Below are positions 1 through 7,692 of a stretch of DNA of 64,000 nt, piece after piece. The position numbers were made by a program, and so were the translations under genes. Below the pieces are notes generated by a model that was given only the letters and a program-made list of their open reading frames with translations, made no database searches and was not told the origin of the DNA. The first letter of the stretch is position 1. Each line of letters starts with the position of its first letter. Source of the stretch: Roseinatronobacter thiooxidans (GTDB lineage: Bacteria; Pseudomonadota; Alphaproteobacteria; Rhodobacterales; Rhodobacteraceae); the NCBI RefSeq assembly GCF_001870675.1, contig NZ_MEHT01000009.1:1-64000 (forward strand), read 5' to 3'.

Positions 1-42
1 AAAATCATCGAGTAATCAAGCCTTTACGCCTTGAACTTGCAG

Positions 43-71
43 GGGGCGTGCAGGCGATGCACGCCCCTTTT
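43..71 (+). terminator. Rho-independent terminator of an upstream gene
   Basis: A 10-bp perfect stem (GGGGCGTGCA, loop GGCGA, TGCACGCCCC) is followed by TTTT. It sits just before the first gene and probably ends a transcription unit lying left of the window. Bases 1-42 hold no recognisable gene; a TAA at 13-15 could be the end of an upstream reading frame, but this cannot be shown. Confidence 0.75.
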
Positions 72-88
72 GCATGGTTGAGGCCCTT

Positions 89-1939
89 ATGAACAAGCTA
101 TTCTCGCGCTTTGAGTCGCAAATTGACGCCTATCCAAGCGCCGCGCCAACCCAGCCGCCCGCCACGCTTTGGGGCTTTTCCGCCCATTTCGCGCGCCCGC
201 TGCTGCCATGGCTTCTGGCCATGTCCGGCCTGTCTGCGCTATTTGCCATTATCGAGATCATTCTGATCGGCTATCTGGGCACTTTGGTGAACCGGATGAC
301 GGAACTGGGGCCAGAGCGGTTTCTGGACGCCGAATTTTCCCGCCTGATGGGCATGGCCGGTTTGCAGCTGGTGGCCTTGCCGGTCATCTCGGTGATCGGG
401 GCGCTGGTCATGTATCAGGCGATCATGGGCAATTTCCCCCAACGCATTCGCTGGCAGGCACATCGCTGGATTCTGGGCCAGTCGATGGGGTATTTTCAGG
501 ATGAATTCGCAGGCCGGATTGCCACGCGGCTGATGCAAACGGCCCTTTCGGTGCGCGAAGTCGTCATGAAGCTGATGGATGTCGCGGTCTATATCAGCGC
601 CTATTTCATCGGCACATTATGGCTTGCAGCCACACAGGATGCGCGCCTTGCGCTGCCGTTCTTGGTGTGGTCGCTGGCTTATGGCGGGCTGTTATGGGTG
701 ATCGTGCCGCGGCTGGGGCGTGTGTCGCAAGCGCAGGCAGATGCGCGCGCGCAGATGACGGGGCGGATTGTGGACAGCTACACCAATATCGCAACTGTCA
801 AACTGTTCAGCCATTCTGCCCGCGAAGAAGCCTATGCGCGCGAGGGGCTGGACGGGTTTTTGCAAACCGTCCACCGGCAGATGCGGCTGGTGGCTTTGCA
901 AGATATCGGGGTGAACCTGATTAATGCGTTGCTGACGGCGGCGGTGACAGGGCTGGGCTTGTGGCTGTGGCTGCAAGGGCGGATCGATCTGGGCGCGCTG
1001 GCTGTGGCCATCCCGCTGGCGCTGCGCCTTGGCAATATGTCGCATTGGATCATGTGGGAATTTGCCGCGCTGTTTGAAAATATCGGCACAGTGCGCGATG
1101 GCGTCTCGACCCTGTCGCTGCCACGTCAGATCACGGATGCGCCGGATGCAAAGCCCCTAAAGGCGCGTCAGGGGGCGGTAGAGTTTGACGCCGTGACCTT
1201 CCGCTATGAAGGGGCTGCGGCCAAGAAACCTGCGGTGCTGGATGGGCTTGGCCTGCGTATCGCCCCGGGCGAGAAGGTGGGGCTTGTGGGGCGCTCGGGT
1301 GCAGGCAAGTCAACATTGGTGAACCTGCTGTTGCGGTTTTATGATGTCAATCAGGGGCAGATCCGGATTGACGGGCAGGATATCGCGCAAGTCACCCAAG
1401 AAAGCCTGCGCGCGGCCATTGGCGTTGTGACGCAGGATACAGCGCTTTTGCACCGCTCTGTGCGCGACAATATTGCCTATGGGCGGCCAGAGGCGGGCGA
1501 AGATGAAATCTGGGCCGCTGCCGATCTGGCCGAGGCGCGCGCCTTTATTGAAGATCTGGCAGATGCGCAGGGCCGGCGCGGGCTGGATGCGCATGTGGGC
1601 GAACGGGGGGTGAAACTCTCGGGCGGACAGCGCCAGCGCATTGCCATAGCGCGCGTGGCCCTGAAAGATGCGCCGATCCTGATACTGGATGAAGCCACAT
1701 CGGCCCTTGATAGCGAAGTCGAGGCGGCGATTCAGGCGCAGTTGACCCGCCTGATGGACGGCAAAACCGTGATCGCGATTGCGCACCGGCTGTCTACGAT
1801 TGCCGCAATGGACAGGCTTGTGGTGATGGATGAAGGCCGCATCATCGAGCAGGGACGGCATGAGGAATTGCTGGCCCAAGGAGGGCTGTATGCGCGCCTG
1901 TGGGCGCGGCAATCCGGGGGCTTCCTGATCGAGAACTGA
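89..1939 (+). CDS. ABC transporter, fused permease and ATPase (exporter type)
   Basis: A half-transporter of about 616 residues with an N-terminal membrane domain of about six segments (residues 30-330) and a C-terminal nucleotide-binding domain. Walker A GRSGAGKST is near residue 401, signature LSGGQ near 510, Walker B ILILDEATS near 530 and the switch histidine in AIAHRL near 565. This is the architecture of MsbA/HlyB-type exporters working as homodimers or heterodimers, so it should export a lipid, peptide or drug across the inner membrane; the substrate cannot be read. I chose ATG 89 over ATG 74 because 74 lies only 2 bases past the terminator T-run. No partner gene is adjacent. Confidence 0.85.
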   Translation: MNKLFSRFESQIDAYPSAAPTQPPATLWGFSAHFARPLLPWLLAMSGLSALFAIIEIILIGYLGTLVNRMTELGPERFLDAEFSRLMGMAGLQLVALPVISVIGALVMYQAIMGNFPQRIRWQAHRWILGQSMGYFQDEFAGRIATRLMQTALSVREVVMKLMDVAVYISAYFIGTLWLAATQDARLALPFLVWSLAYGGLLWVIVPRLGRVSQAQADARAQMTGRIVDSYTNIATVKLFSHSAREEAYAREGLDGFLQTVHRQMRLVALQDIGVNLINALLTAAVTGLGLWLWLQGRIDLGALAVAIPLALRLGNMSHWIMWEFAALFENIGTVRDGVSTLSLPRQITDAPDAKPLKARQGAVEFDAVTFRYEGAAAKKPAVLDGLGLRIAPGEKVGLVGRSGAGKSTLVNLLLRFYDVNQGQIRIDGQDIAQVTQESLRAAIGVVTQDTALLHRSVRDNIAYGRPEAGEDEIWAAADLAEARAFIEDLADAQGRRGLDAHVGERGVKLSGGQRQRIAIARVALKDAPILILDEATSALDSEVEAAIQAQLTRLMDGKTVIAIAHRLSTIAAMDRLVVMDEGRIIEQGRHEELLAQGGLYARLWARQSGGFLIEN

Positions 1940-2158
1940 TCGCCAAAAGAGCATTGCGCGCGGCCATGGCGGGCGCGCGGCAGGGGGCTGCCTTGACGGT
2001 CATCGCGCCGCTTCGCTTTTCTGCGCCGCGCTGCGGGCTTTGGAATTGCACAGAATATGCAACTCTGCCAATAAAGAGCATTGTTTTGGATCAAATCTGC
2101 AGCGAATTGGGTTGCTTGGTCCGAATTTGCTTTGTTCTGTTCTTTTTCGGAGCTGTCG

Positions 2159-2842
2159 ATGCCCCCGTCCTTTCCGGCCCCCAATATCTCATACCCGATT
2201 ATTCTTGCCGATGGGCGCATACATCCTGACACAGTATTTCTGCGCAATGTGATCGACCACCCCCGCTGGCAGATCGGGGATTACACCTATGCCAGTTCCG
2301 AATCTGCCCCGCAGGACTGGGCCAGATATCTGGCACCCTATCTGTTCCCCTTCGCGCCAGAGCGGCTGATTATCGGGAAATTCTGCCAGATCGCAGATTC
2401 GGTGCGCTTTATCACCGCCTCGGCCAATCATCGCTATGACGGGTTTTCCAGCTACCCTTTCGCAATCTTCCACCGTGAATTCGAAGGCGATACATCCATG
2501 CCCGAAGCCGGGCGCGACACGGTTATCGGCAATGATGTCTGGATAGGGCAGGGCGCGCGGATACTTCCGGGCGCGCAAATCGGGGATGGGGTAATCATCG
2601 GGGCGGGTGCGGTTGTGGGCGGCAGTGTCGCGCCCTACCAGATCGTTGCAGGCAATCCCGCCCAAAAGATGCGGGCGCGGTTTGCCCCCGAGGTTGTCGC
2701 ACATTTGCAGGCGATTCGCTGGTGGGACTGGCCGATCGCGCATATCATGCGCCATCAGGCCGCAATCTGCGGGGCGGATCTGGCGATGTTGGTGGCGGCA
2801 GCCGCAGATGTCGCGGGGAATGATGCGTGTTTTCCCTCTTGA
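2159..2842 (+). CDS. CatB/Vat-type O-acetyltransferase
   Basis: About 227 residues. The C-terminal half carries left-handed beta-helix hexapeptide repeats (TVIGND, VWIGQG, ARILPG, AQIGDG, VIIGAG) ending in IVAGNPAQ, as in the Vat/CatB xenobiotic acetyltransferases, which use acetyl-CoA. The motif ANHRYDG holds the histidine that is catalytic in this family. Such enzymes acetylate streptogramins or chloramphenicol, or act on surface sugars; the chromosomal setting gives no hint of a resistance role, so the substrate is unknown. The start was set at ATG 2159 (MPPSFPAPN), because the longer frame opens with an atypical stretch over the AT-rich promoter region. The stop is 39 bp before tRNA-Trp. 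Confidence 0.8.
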   Translation: MPPSFPAPNISYPIILADGRIHPDTVFLRNVIDHPRWQIGDYTYASSESAPQDWARYLAPYLFPFAPERLIIGKFCQIADSVRFITASANHRYDGFSSYPFAIFHREFEGDTSMPEAGRDTVIGNDVWIGQGARILPGAQIGDGVIIGAGAVVGGSVAPYQIVAGNPAQKMRARFAPEVVAHLQAIRWWDWPIAHIMRHQAAICGADLAMLVAAAADVAGNDACFPS

Positions 2843-2881
2843 TCTTGGGCGGACGCTGGCATAACCCTGCGCCCACGGACT

Positions 2882-2957
2882 AGGGGTATAGCTCAGTTGG
2901 TAGAGCATCGGTCTCCAAAACCGAGGGTCGTGGGTTCGAGTCCCTCTGCCCCTGCCA
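2882..2957 (+). tRNA. trnW: tRNA-Trp (CCA anticodon)
   Basis: A 76-nt cloverleaf including an encoded 3' CCA. The acceptor arms AGGGGTA and TGCCCCT pair, the D-arm contains GCTCAGTTGGTAGAGC, the anticodon loop is CTCCAAA (anticodon CCA) and the T-arm contains GGTTCGAGTCC. tRNA-Trp upstream of secE-nusG is a common alphaproteobacterial order. A weak promoter-like TTGATC (2839) with an AT-rich hexamer near 2860 lies just upstream. A sulfotransferase-like reading frame begins 11 bp after the CCA. Confidence 0.97.
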
Positions 2958-2968
2958 GTCCGGCGGCG

Positions 2969-3829
2969 GTGGTGCTTCATATCGGGGCACATAAAACCGC
3001 AAGCACCCATTTTCAGAAAACACTGCTGGCGCATAGGGCTGATCTGTCAGTGGTGGGATGCTGTTATATCGGGCCGGATATTTTGCGCAGGCGCACCGCT
3101 TCTGCCGCCTTGGGCGATGTACGCAATCAGCCCCCCAGATTGGACCAGATCGTTGCAACGGCCCATGATGCAGGCCAGCATGTGCTGGTGTCGGATGAAA
3201 ACATCCTCGGACGTCCGTGCCCGCCCTTTATTGCCGAAGGTGGGACGCTATACCCCCAAGCCGCCGCGCGCGTTTCAGCGTTTCTTGCGCGGTTGGGATG
3301 CGCGCAGGTCACGCTGGCCTTGTCTGTGCGCGACCCGCTGACATTTCTGATTTCGGCGCATGGCCATCAGGCCATGGCGGGGCGGCCCACCCCGTTTGAC
3401 GGGTTTATCTCGGGCATCGAGCCGCTGGCGCTGCATTGGTCCGATATGGTTGCCCGCCTGCTGGACTGCGCCGAAGTTGCGCGGATCATCCTGTGGCGCT
3501 TTGAAGATTACCCGCGCCTTGCCCCGAAACTTGGCAGCGCGCTGTTGGGTCTGCCCGATGCGGGGCCGTTGCTGGCGCAATCCGCCGCACCACAACTGAC
3601 TGGCGTATCAGCGCAGGCGTTGGTTCAAGCGCAGGCGCTGCTGGCCAAAGACCCCACGCGCGACCCCAAAAGAACTGTGCGCCAACAGATGCGGCTGTTT
3701 CCGAAATCCCTTCGTTATCCGCCGCTTCAGCCCTTCTCGCCCGCCTGTGTGGCGCAGTCGCGCGCACAGTATGACACAGACTGGGACCGGCTGCGAAAAT
3801 GGGCCGATGTCACCTGTCTGACACTGTGA
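2969..3829 (+). CDS. sulfotransferase-like protein abutting tRNA-Trp
   Basis: About 286 residues. The very N-terminus has HIGAHKTASTHFQ, which resembles the 5'-phosphosulfate loop of PAPS-dependent sulfotransferases, and a later SVRDPLTFLISAH resembles the 3'-phosphate-binding Arg/Ser motif. The acceptor substrate is unknown. The start is uncertain: GTG 2969 or GTG 2972 are the only starts that keep the loop without running into the tRNA, and neither has a Shine-Dalgarno sequence. A longer frame from TTG 2897 lies inside the tRNA and is not credible. It separates tRNA-Trp from secE. Base composition matches the surroundings, so there is no sign of recent transfer. Confidence 0.6.
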   Translation: MVLHIGAHKTASTHFQKTLLAHRADLSVVGCCYIGPDILRRRTASAALGDVRNQPPRLDQIVATAHDAGQHVLVSDENILGRPCPPFIAEGGTLYPQAAARVSAFLARLGCAQVTLALSVRDPLTFLISAHGHQAMAGRPTPFDGFISGIEPLALHWSDMVARLLDCAEVARIILWRFEDYPRLAPKLGSALLGLPDAGPLLAQSAAPQLTGVSAQALVQAQALLAKDPTRDPKRTVRQQMRLFPKSLRYPPLQPFSPACVAQSRAQYDTDWDRLRKWADVTCLTL

Positions 3830-3918
3830 CATCGGCACAGGCGCAACAAGTCCTTAAAAGTTGCTTGAAACCGGGGCAGCGGCTGCGTATGTCCGGGGCA
3901 AGCAAAAGGATATGTCGC

Positions 3919-4116
3919 ATGGCCAAGACCAACCCCTTCCAGTTCATGCAGCAAGTGCGTGCCGAGACCGCCAAGGTCACTTGGCCCACACGGCGCGAAG
4001 TGCTGGTGACCACTATTATGGTGCTCATCATGGCCGCGCTGACGGCAATTTTCTTCTTCCTTGTGGACCTGCTGATCCGTACCGGGCTGTCGGGTCTTCT
4101 TGGAATATTCAATTAG
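3919..4116 (+). CDS. secE: Sec translocase subunit SecE
   Basis: A 65-residue single-span SecE, the usual short form. The amphipathic region FQFMQQVRAETAKVTWPTRRE contains the conserved KVTWPTR motif that contacts SecY, followed by one membrane helix (about residues 30-55). SecE clamps SecY in the SecYEG channel. The start at ATG 3919 matches the family length; longer in-frame starts lie in non-coding sequence after the sulfotransferase gene. nusG follows after 172 bp. Confidence 0.95.
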   Translation: MAKTNPFQFMQQVRAETAKVTWPTRREVLVTTIMVLIMAALTAIFFFLVDLLIRTGLSGLLGIFN

Positions 4117-4177
4117 GGCAAGGGCACATTGTGACGGGGCTTGAAAACCCCTGTCGCTGCCTGTAATGCACCCTAAA

Positions 4178-4208
4178 AGCGCACCGAGTCGGTGCGCTGT
4201 TTGTTTTG
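4178..4208 (+). terminator. Terminator-like hairpin between secE and nusG
   Basis: A near-perfect palindrome, AGCGCACC (GAGTC loop region) GGTGCGCT at 4178-4198, is followed by the T-rich GTTTGTTTTG. It could end or attenuate transcription from tRNA-Trp/secE before nusG. Confidence 0.55.
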
Positions 4209-4288
4209 ACCTTCTGACAGGCAAGATCGCCATTTCACGGCGAAGACCTGACAGGCCGGTGCATCGCGCATCGGAGAAGAGCAGAAAG

Positions 4289-4831
4289 ATGGGAAACATG
4301 GCCAAGCGCTGGTATTCGGTAAGCGTTCTGTCGAATTTCGAAAAGAAAGTGGCCGAGGCCATTCGCACTGCGGTGTCAGAGGCAAATCTGGAAGAGCAGA
4401 TCGAAGAAGTTCTGGTTCCGACAGAAGAAGTGATCGAGGTGCGCCGCGGCAAGAAAGTCACGTCAGAGCGTCGCTTTATGCCCGGCTATGTGCTGGTGCG
4501 CATGGAGATGAGCGCGAAGGCGTATCACCTGATCAACTCTATCAACCGCGTAACAGGCTTTCTGGGCACCCAAGGCAAGCCCATGCCCATGCGCGATGAG
4601 GAAGTGAACCTGATCCTGAACCGTGTTCAGGAAGGCGAGGAAGCCCCGCGCACCCTGATTCATTTTGAGGTGGGCGAGCAGGTTAAAGTTAATGACGGAC
4701 CTTTCGAGGGATTCTCGGGTCTGGTCGAGGAAGTGGACGAGGCAGGAAGCCGCTTGAAGGTGATGGTCTCGATCTTTGGCCGGGCAACCCCGGTCGATCT
4801 GGAATTCACACAGGTGTCGAAAGACATCTGA
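4289..4831 (+). CDS. nusG: Transcription termination/antitermination factor NusG
   Basis: About 180 residues. The N-terminal NGN domain (KRWYSVSVLSNFEKKVAEAI, RRFMPGYVLVRM) binds the RNA polymerase clamp, and a C-terminal KOW domain (residues ~125-180: VGEQVKVNDGPFEGF...G) contacts S10 or Rho. NusG couples transcription to translation and assists Rho termination. The start was set at ATG 4289, with a GGAG at 4273-4276; ATG 4298 (MAKRWYSV) is a good alternative. rplK follows. Confidence 0.95.
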   Translation: MGNMAKRWYSVSVLSNFEKKVAEAIRTAVSEANLEEQIEEVLVPTEEVIEVRRGKKVTSERRFMPGYVLVRMEMSAKAYHLINSINRVTGFLGTQGKPMPMRDEEVNLILNRVQEGEEAPRTLIHFEVGEQVKVNDGPFEGFSGLVEEVDEAGSRLKVMVSIFGRATPVDLEFTQVSKDI

Positions 4832-4896
4832 TGTGATGTGTGTGGGAGGCAGGCCAGGCGCGCTTGGACCTTGCCCGACCACTAAACCGCAGACAG

Positions 4897-4921
4897 CCCC
4901 CTGCACGCGTGCAATAGGGGG
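4897..4921 (+). promoter_or_regulatory. Hairpin in the rplK leader, candidate L1 operator
   Basis: CCCCCT (4897-4902) pairs with AGGGGG (4916-4921) around a loop that holds GCACGCGTGC. It lies directly before the rplK Shine-Dalgarno (AAAAGGAG at about 4931). In E. coli, ribosomal protein L1 represses this operon by binding its leader; that this hairpin does the job here is inference. Confidence 0.3.
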
Positions 4922-4945
4922 TGAGGTGAAAAAAGGAGAGGCCAG

Positions 4946-5398
4946 ATGGCCAAGAAAGTAATCGGGCAGCTGAAGCTGCAAATTCCGGCGGGTAAAGCGA
5001 CCCCGTCCCCACCTGTTGGCCCCGCATTGGGCCAGCGCGGCATCAATATCATGATGTTCACCAAAGAATTCAACGCCCGCACCGCCGAACTGGAGCCGGG
5101 CGCGCCAATTCCAACCGTGATTACCTACTATCAGGACAAATCCTTCACGATCGACCTGAAGACGCCGCCTGCGTCTTGGTATCTCAAGCGTGCAGCCGGC
5201 CTGAAGCCTGTGGGCAAACGCAACCGCGCGCGTGGCTCTGAGGCACCTGGCCGCACCACGGCAGGCACTGTCACCACCAAACAGGTGCGCGAAATCGCCG
5301 AGGCCAAGATGAAGGACCTCAATGCAAACACCGTCGAAGCCGCCATGCAGATCATTGCTGGTTCGGCCAAATCGATTGGTATCGAGGTGAAGGGGTAA
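4946..5398 (+). CDS. rplK: 50S ribosomal protein L11
   Basis: 150 residues, somewhat longer than the ~142 of E. coli. The N-terminal domain shows the proline-rich [23 protein letters not shown] signature, and the C-terminal rRNA-binding domain carries [17 protein letters not shown]. The extra residues lie between the domains ([16 protein letters not shown]). L11 shapes the GTPase-associated centre and is needed for RelA activation. A strong Shine-Dalgarno precedes ATG 4946, and rplA starts 4 bp after the stop. Confidence 0.97.
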   Translation: MAKKVIGQLKLQIPAGKATPSPPVGPALGQRGINIMMFTKEFNARTAELEPGAPIPTVITYYQDKSFTIDLKTPPASWYLKRAAGLKPVGKRNRARGSEAPGRTTAGTVTTKQVREIAEAKMKDLNANTVEAAMQIIAGSAKSIGIEVKG

Positions 5399-5402
5399 GG
5401 TT

Positions 5403-6101
5403 ATGGCGAAAGTTGGAAAACGGACAAAAGCCGCCCGCGAAGCCTTTGCTGGCAAACAGAACCTGAGTGTCGAAGAGGCGCTGGATCTGGTAAAAGCCAA
5501 TGCAACGGCAAAATTCGACGAGACAGTCGAAATCTCGATGAATCTGGGTGTTGACCCGCGCCACGCAGACCAGATGGTTCGCGGTGTGGTGATCCTGCCA
5601 AACGGCACCGGCAAGACAGTGCGCGTTGCCGTCTTTGCACGCGGCCCCAAAGCAGATGAAGCGACAGCCGCAGGTGCTGATATTGTCGGCGCTGAAGACT
5701 TGATGGAAACCATCCAGTCCGGCAAGATCGAGTTCGACCGTTGCATCGCAACGCCGGACATGATGCCAATCGTCGGGCGTCTGGGCAAAATCCTTGGCCC
5801 GCGCAACCTGATGCCCAACCCCAAAGTTGGCACAGTGACGATGGATGTGGCCGAAGCGGTGAAAAGCGCAAAAGGCGGTCAGGTCCAGTTCAAGGCCGAG
5901 AAAGCCGGGATCGTGCATGCCGGTATTGGCAAAGCATCTTTCGATGCGGCCCAATTGGCAGAGAACCTGCGCGCCTTTGTTGATGCTGTCGCAAAAGCGA
6001 AGCCATCGGGCGCAAAAGGCGCTTATTTGAAGGGCGTCTCGATCAGCTCTTCCATGGGCCCTGGCGTCTCGGTTGATGTGACCAGCGCAACACAAGGCTA
6101 A
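5403..6101 (+). CDS. rplA: 50S ribosomal protein L1
   Basis: 232 residues, the normal size. Recognised from [11 protein letters not shown] at the N-terminus, the L1 motif [18 protein letters not shown]-like stretch (here [18 protein letters not shown]) and the [12 protein letters not shown] end. L1 builds the L1 stalk by the E site and represses its own operon in many bacteria. Translationally coupled to rplK (4-bp gap). A strong terminator follows, so rplJ-rplL-rpoB are not in this transcription unit. Confidence 0.97.
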   Translation: MAKVGKRTKAAREAFAGKQNLSVEEALDLVKANATAKFDETVEISMNLGVDPRHADQMVRGVVILPNGTGKTVRVAVFARGPKADEATAAGADIVGAEDLMETIQSGKIEFDRCIATPDMMPIVGRLGKILGPRNLMPNPKVGTVTMDVAEAVKSAKGGQVQFKAEKAGIVHAGIGKASFDAAQLAENLRAFVDAVAKAKPSGAKGAYLKGVSISSSMGPGVSVDVTSATQG

Positions 6102-6120
6102 GTGTAACCAAATTGAAAAA

Positions 6121-6145
6121 AGGGCGGCGAGAGCCGCCCTTTTTG
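6121..6145 (+). terminator. Rho-independent terminator of rplK-rplA
   Basis: AGGGCGGC, loop GAGA, GCCGCCCT, then TTTTG; 19 bp after the rplA stop codon. Confidence 0.92.
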
Positions 6146-6162
6146 CGTGATAGTGGTGGGAA

Positions 6163-6225
6163 GGGGCTTTGCCCCTCTTGGGCCTTTGGCCCAATTCACC
6201 CCAGAGTATTTATCGCAAGAAAATG
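6163..6225 (+). repeat. Two-hairpin intergenic element, copy A
   Basis: Hairpin GGGGC-TTT-GCCCC, then hairpin TTGGGCC-TTT-GGCCCAA, then TTCACCCC, then a 22-nt motif at 6204-6225 that starts GAGTATTTA and ends GCAAGAAAATG. The motif ends on the base before the moaE stop codon. The same architecture recurs at 38198-38263, and the 22-nt motif alone at 47111-47132. Function unknown. Confidence 0.7.
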
Positions 6226-6675
6226 CTACCAGCGTGTGAGAGCTTCTTCATCCGAAGCTTTGGCCGCGACCCATTCCGACCCGTTTGCCGTAATTTCTTT
6301 TTTCCAGAACGGCGCGCGGGATTTGAGGTAATCCATCAGGAAATCGGCGGCTGCAAAGGCATCGCTGCGATGGCGCGCGGCAGTGGCAACCATCATGATC
6401 TGCTCAGAGGGGCGCAAGGCGCCGAAGCGGTGGATGATCAGACAGCTTTCCAAGGCCCAGCGGCGCTGCGCCTCATCCGCGATCCGGGAGAGTGCGCGTT
6501 CGGTCATGCCGGGGTAATGCTCGATCTGCATGATGGACAAGCTGGCATCATCATTGTCGCGCACAATGCCGCAAAACGTGACAATTGCGCCCGAATTCTT
6601 GCTGGATTGCGCGAAGCTTGCGCATTCCTGACCGTAATCGAAAGGTTCGGCCTGAACACGGATCACCATCTTCAA
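6226..6675 (-). CDS. moaE: Molybdopterin synthase catalytic subunit MoaE
   Basis: 149 residues, the family norm. Motifs GAIVTFCGIVRD, the substrate-binding EHYPGM and the C-terminal FLMDYLKSRAPFWKKE (catalytic Lys of MoaE) are present. With MoaD it inserts two sulfurs into precursor Z (cPMP) to make molybdopterin in the cytosol. Overlaps moaD by 4 bp (ATGA), so the two subunits are translationally coupled. Clients elsewhere in the window are MsrP and the IorB-type hydroxylase. Confidence 0.95.
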   Translation of the reverse strand: MKMVIRVQAEPFDYGQECASFAQSSKNSGAIVTFCGIVRDNDDASLSIMQIEHYPGMTERALSRIADEAQRRWALESCLIIHRFGALRPSEQIMMVATAARHRSDAFAAADFLMDYLKSRAPFWKKEITANGSEWVAAKASDEEALTRW

Positions 6676-6923
6676 CCGCCTGTCATGGGGGGAAAGATCG
6701 CCACCTCGCGCGCGCCTGCCAAGGGGCTGTCGAAATCGGCGAGATCCTGATCAATCGCGACCCGCAGCGCGGAGAGGTCGGAGAATGCCAGCGCATAGCG
6801 GTCTTCGCGCGCGCTGAGTTCGGCCAGCAGATGGGCGACAGTGGCAGCGTTTGTTTCCACCGATTCGCGGGGCACACCGATACGTTCGCGCACCCAAGCG
6901 AAATAGAGGATCTCAAGGGTCAT
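6672..6923 (-). CDS. moaD: Molybdopterin synthase sulfur carrier subunit MoaD
   Basis: 83 residues with a ubiquitin-like fold pattern, starting LEILYFAWVRERIG and ending in the obligatory Gly-Gly (PPMTGG) whose terminal thiocarboxylate donates sulfur to MoaE. Overlaps pgsA upstream and moaE downstream by 4 bp each, forming a pgsA-moaD-moaE operon on the minus strand. Confidence 0.95.
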   Translation of the reverse strand: MTLEILYFAWVRERIGVPRESVETNAATVAHLLAELSAREDRYALAFSDLSALRVAIDQDLADFDSPLAGAREVAIFPPMTGG

Positions 6924-7624
6924 GTGATGTCATCCTTCAGATAGGGTTTTGCCTTGCGGAAATAATCCCAGCCCGTGATCAGGGTCAGGATACCCGCAAT
7001 CCAGATCAGGGCAAGGCCAAGGTTCCAGACTGTGCTGCCACCGAATTGCGCAAGTTCCACGACATTGACATCTTGTGTGCCGATATCGCTAAGCGTGGCA
7101 ATCAACTCTGCATGGCTGCGCAGGAAGCTTGCCTCCCGGACATATTCCAGCCCCATGGCAAGAAACAGGATGGCGATCGCCGTCATCTGTGCGGTTGTTT
7201 TCCATTTCGCCAGTCTGGTGACCTGCAACAGCCCGGCCTTGTCGCCCAGAAATTCCCGCAAGCCCGAGACGAAAACTTCACGAAACAGAATCGCAGTGGC
7301 TGGCAGAATTAGCCACGGGTCCATGCCGGAATAGCCCGTGATGACCAGAAGCGCGATCACTACCATGGCCTTGTCGGCAATGGGGTCCAGCATCGCGCCA
7401 AGGCGGCTTTCCTGTTTCCATGCGCGTGCCAGATACCCATCGAAGAAATCTGTGATGGCCGCGAGGGCAAACAGCACCAGCGCGAACCAGTCCGCCCAGG
7501 GGCGGTGAAAATACAAAAACATGACCGCCACGCCCGGCGCTGCAAGCAGGCGTATGACTGTCAGAATATTCGGGAGAGTCCATCGCACTGTGGGGGTTCC
7601 GTTTCGAGAGGTCTTGTCGCGCAT
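6920..7624 (-). CDS. pgsA: CDP-diacylglycerol-glycerol-3-phosphate 3-phosphatidyltransferase
   Basis: 234 residues, multi-span membrane enzyme making phosphatidylglycerol phosphate from CDP-diacylglycerol and glycerol 3-phosphate. The CDP-alcohol phosphotransferase signature D-G-x2-A-R-x8-G-x3-D-x3-D is visible as DGYLARAWKQ followed by SRLGAMLDPIAD (residues ~70-95). About 20 extra N-terminal residues precede WTLPNILTVIRL, so a slightly later start is possible. First gene of the pgsA-moaD-moaE unit. Confidence 0.93.
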   Translation of the reverse strand: MRDKTSRNGTPTVRWTLPNILTVIRLLAAPGVAVMFLYFHRPWADWFALVLFALAAITDFFDGYLARAWKQESRLGAMLDPIADKAMVVIALLVITGYSGMDPWLILPATAILFREVFVSGLREFLGDKAGLLQVTRLAKWKTTAQMTAIAILFLAMGLEYVREASFLRSHAELIATLSDIGTQDVNVVELAQFGGSTVWNLGLALIWIAGILTLITGWDYFRKAKPYLKDDIT

Positions 7625-7692
7625 GTCATGGTGTTAACCTGAAAAGACGGGGTTTGGAATGCAAGTTTTCTGTCTAGGCAGCGGCGCGCCGC

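Noticed and set aside
2084-2100. Possible FNR site upstream of the acetyltransferase gene (TTGTTTTGGATCAA)
   Set aside because: One half-site is imperfect (TTGTT), and nothing in the gene suggests oxygen control.
2897-2968. N-terminal extension of the sulfotransferase-like frame starting at TTG 2897
   Set aside because: Those codons are the tRNA-Trp gene itself.
2882-3918. tRNA-Trp as an integration site for a small mobile element carrying the sulfotransferase-like gene
   Set aside because: There is no integrase and no duplicate of the tRNA 3' end before secE; composition is like the surroundings.
4178-4198. GCACCGAGTCGGTGC, identical to the terminal hairpin of the S. pyogenes tracrRNA/sgRNA scaffold
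   Set aside because: No CRISPR repeats, anti-repeat or cas genes are present and the flanks differ. The palindrome works as an ordinary terminator-like stem between secE and nusG.
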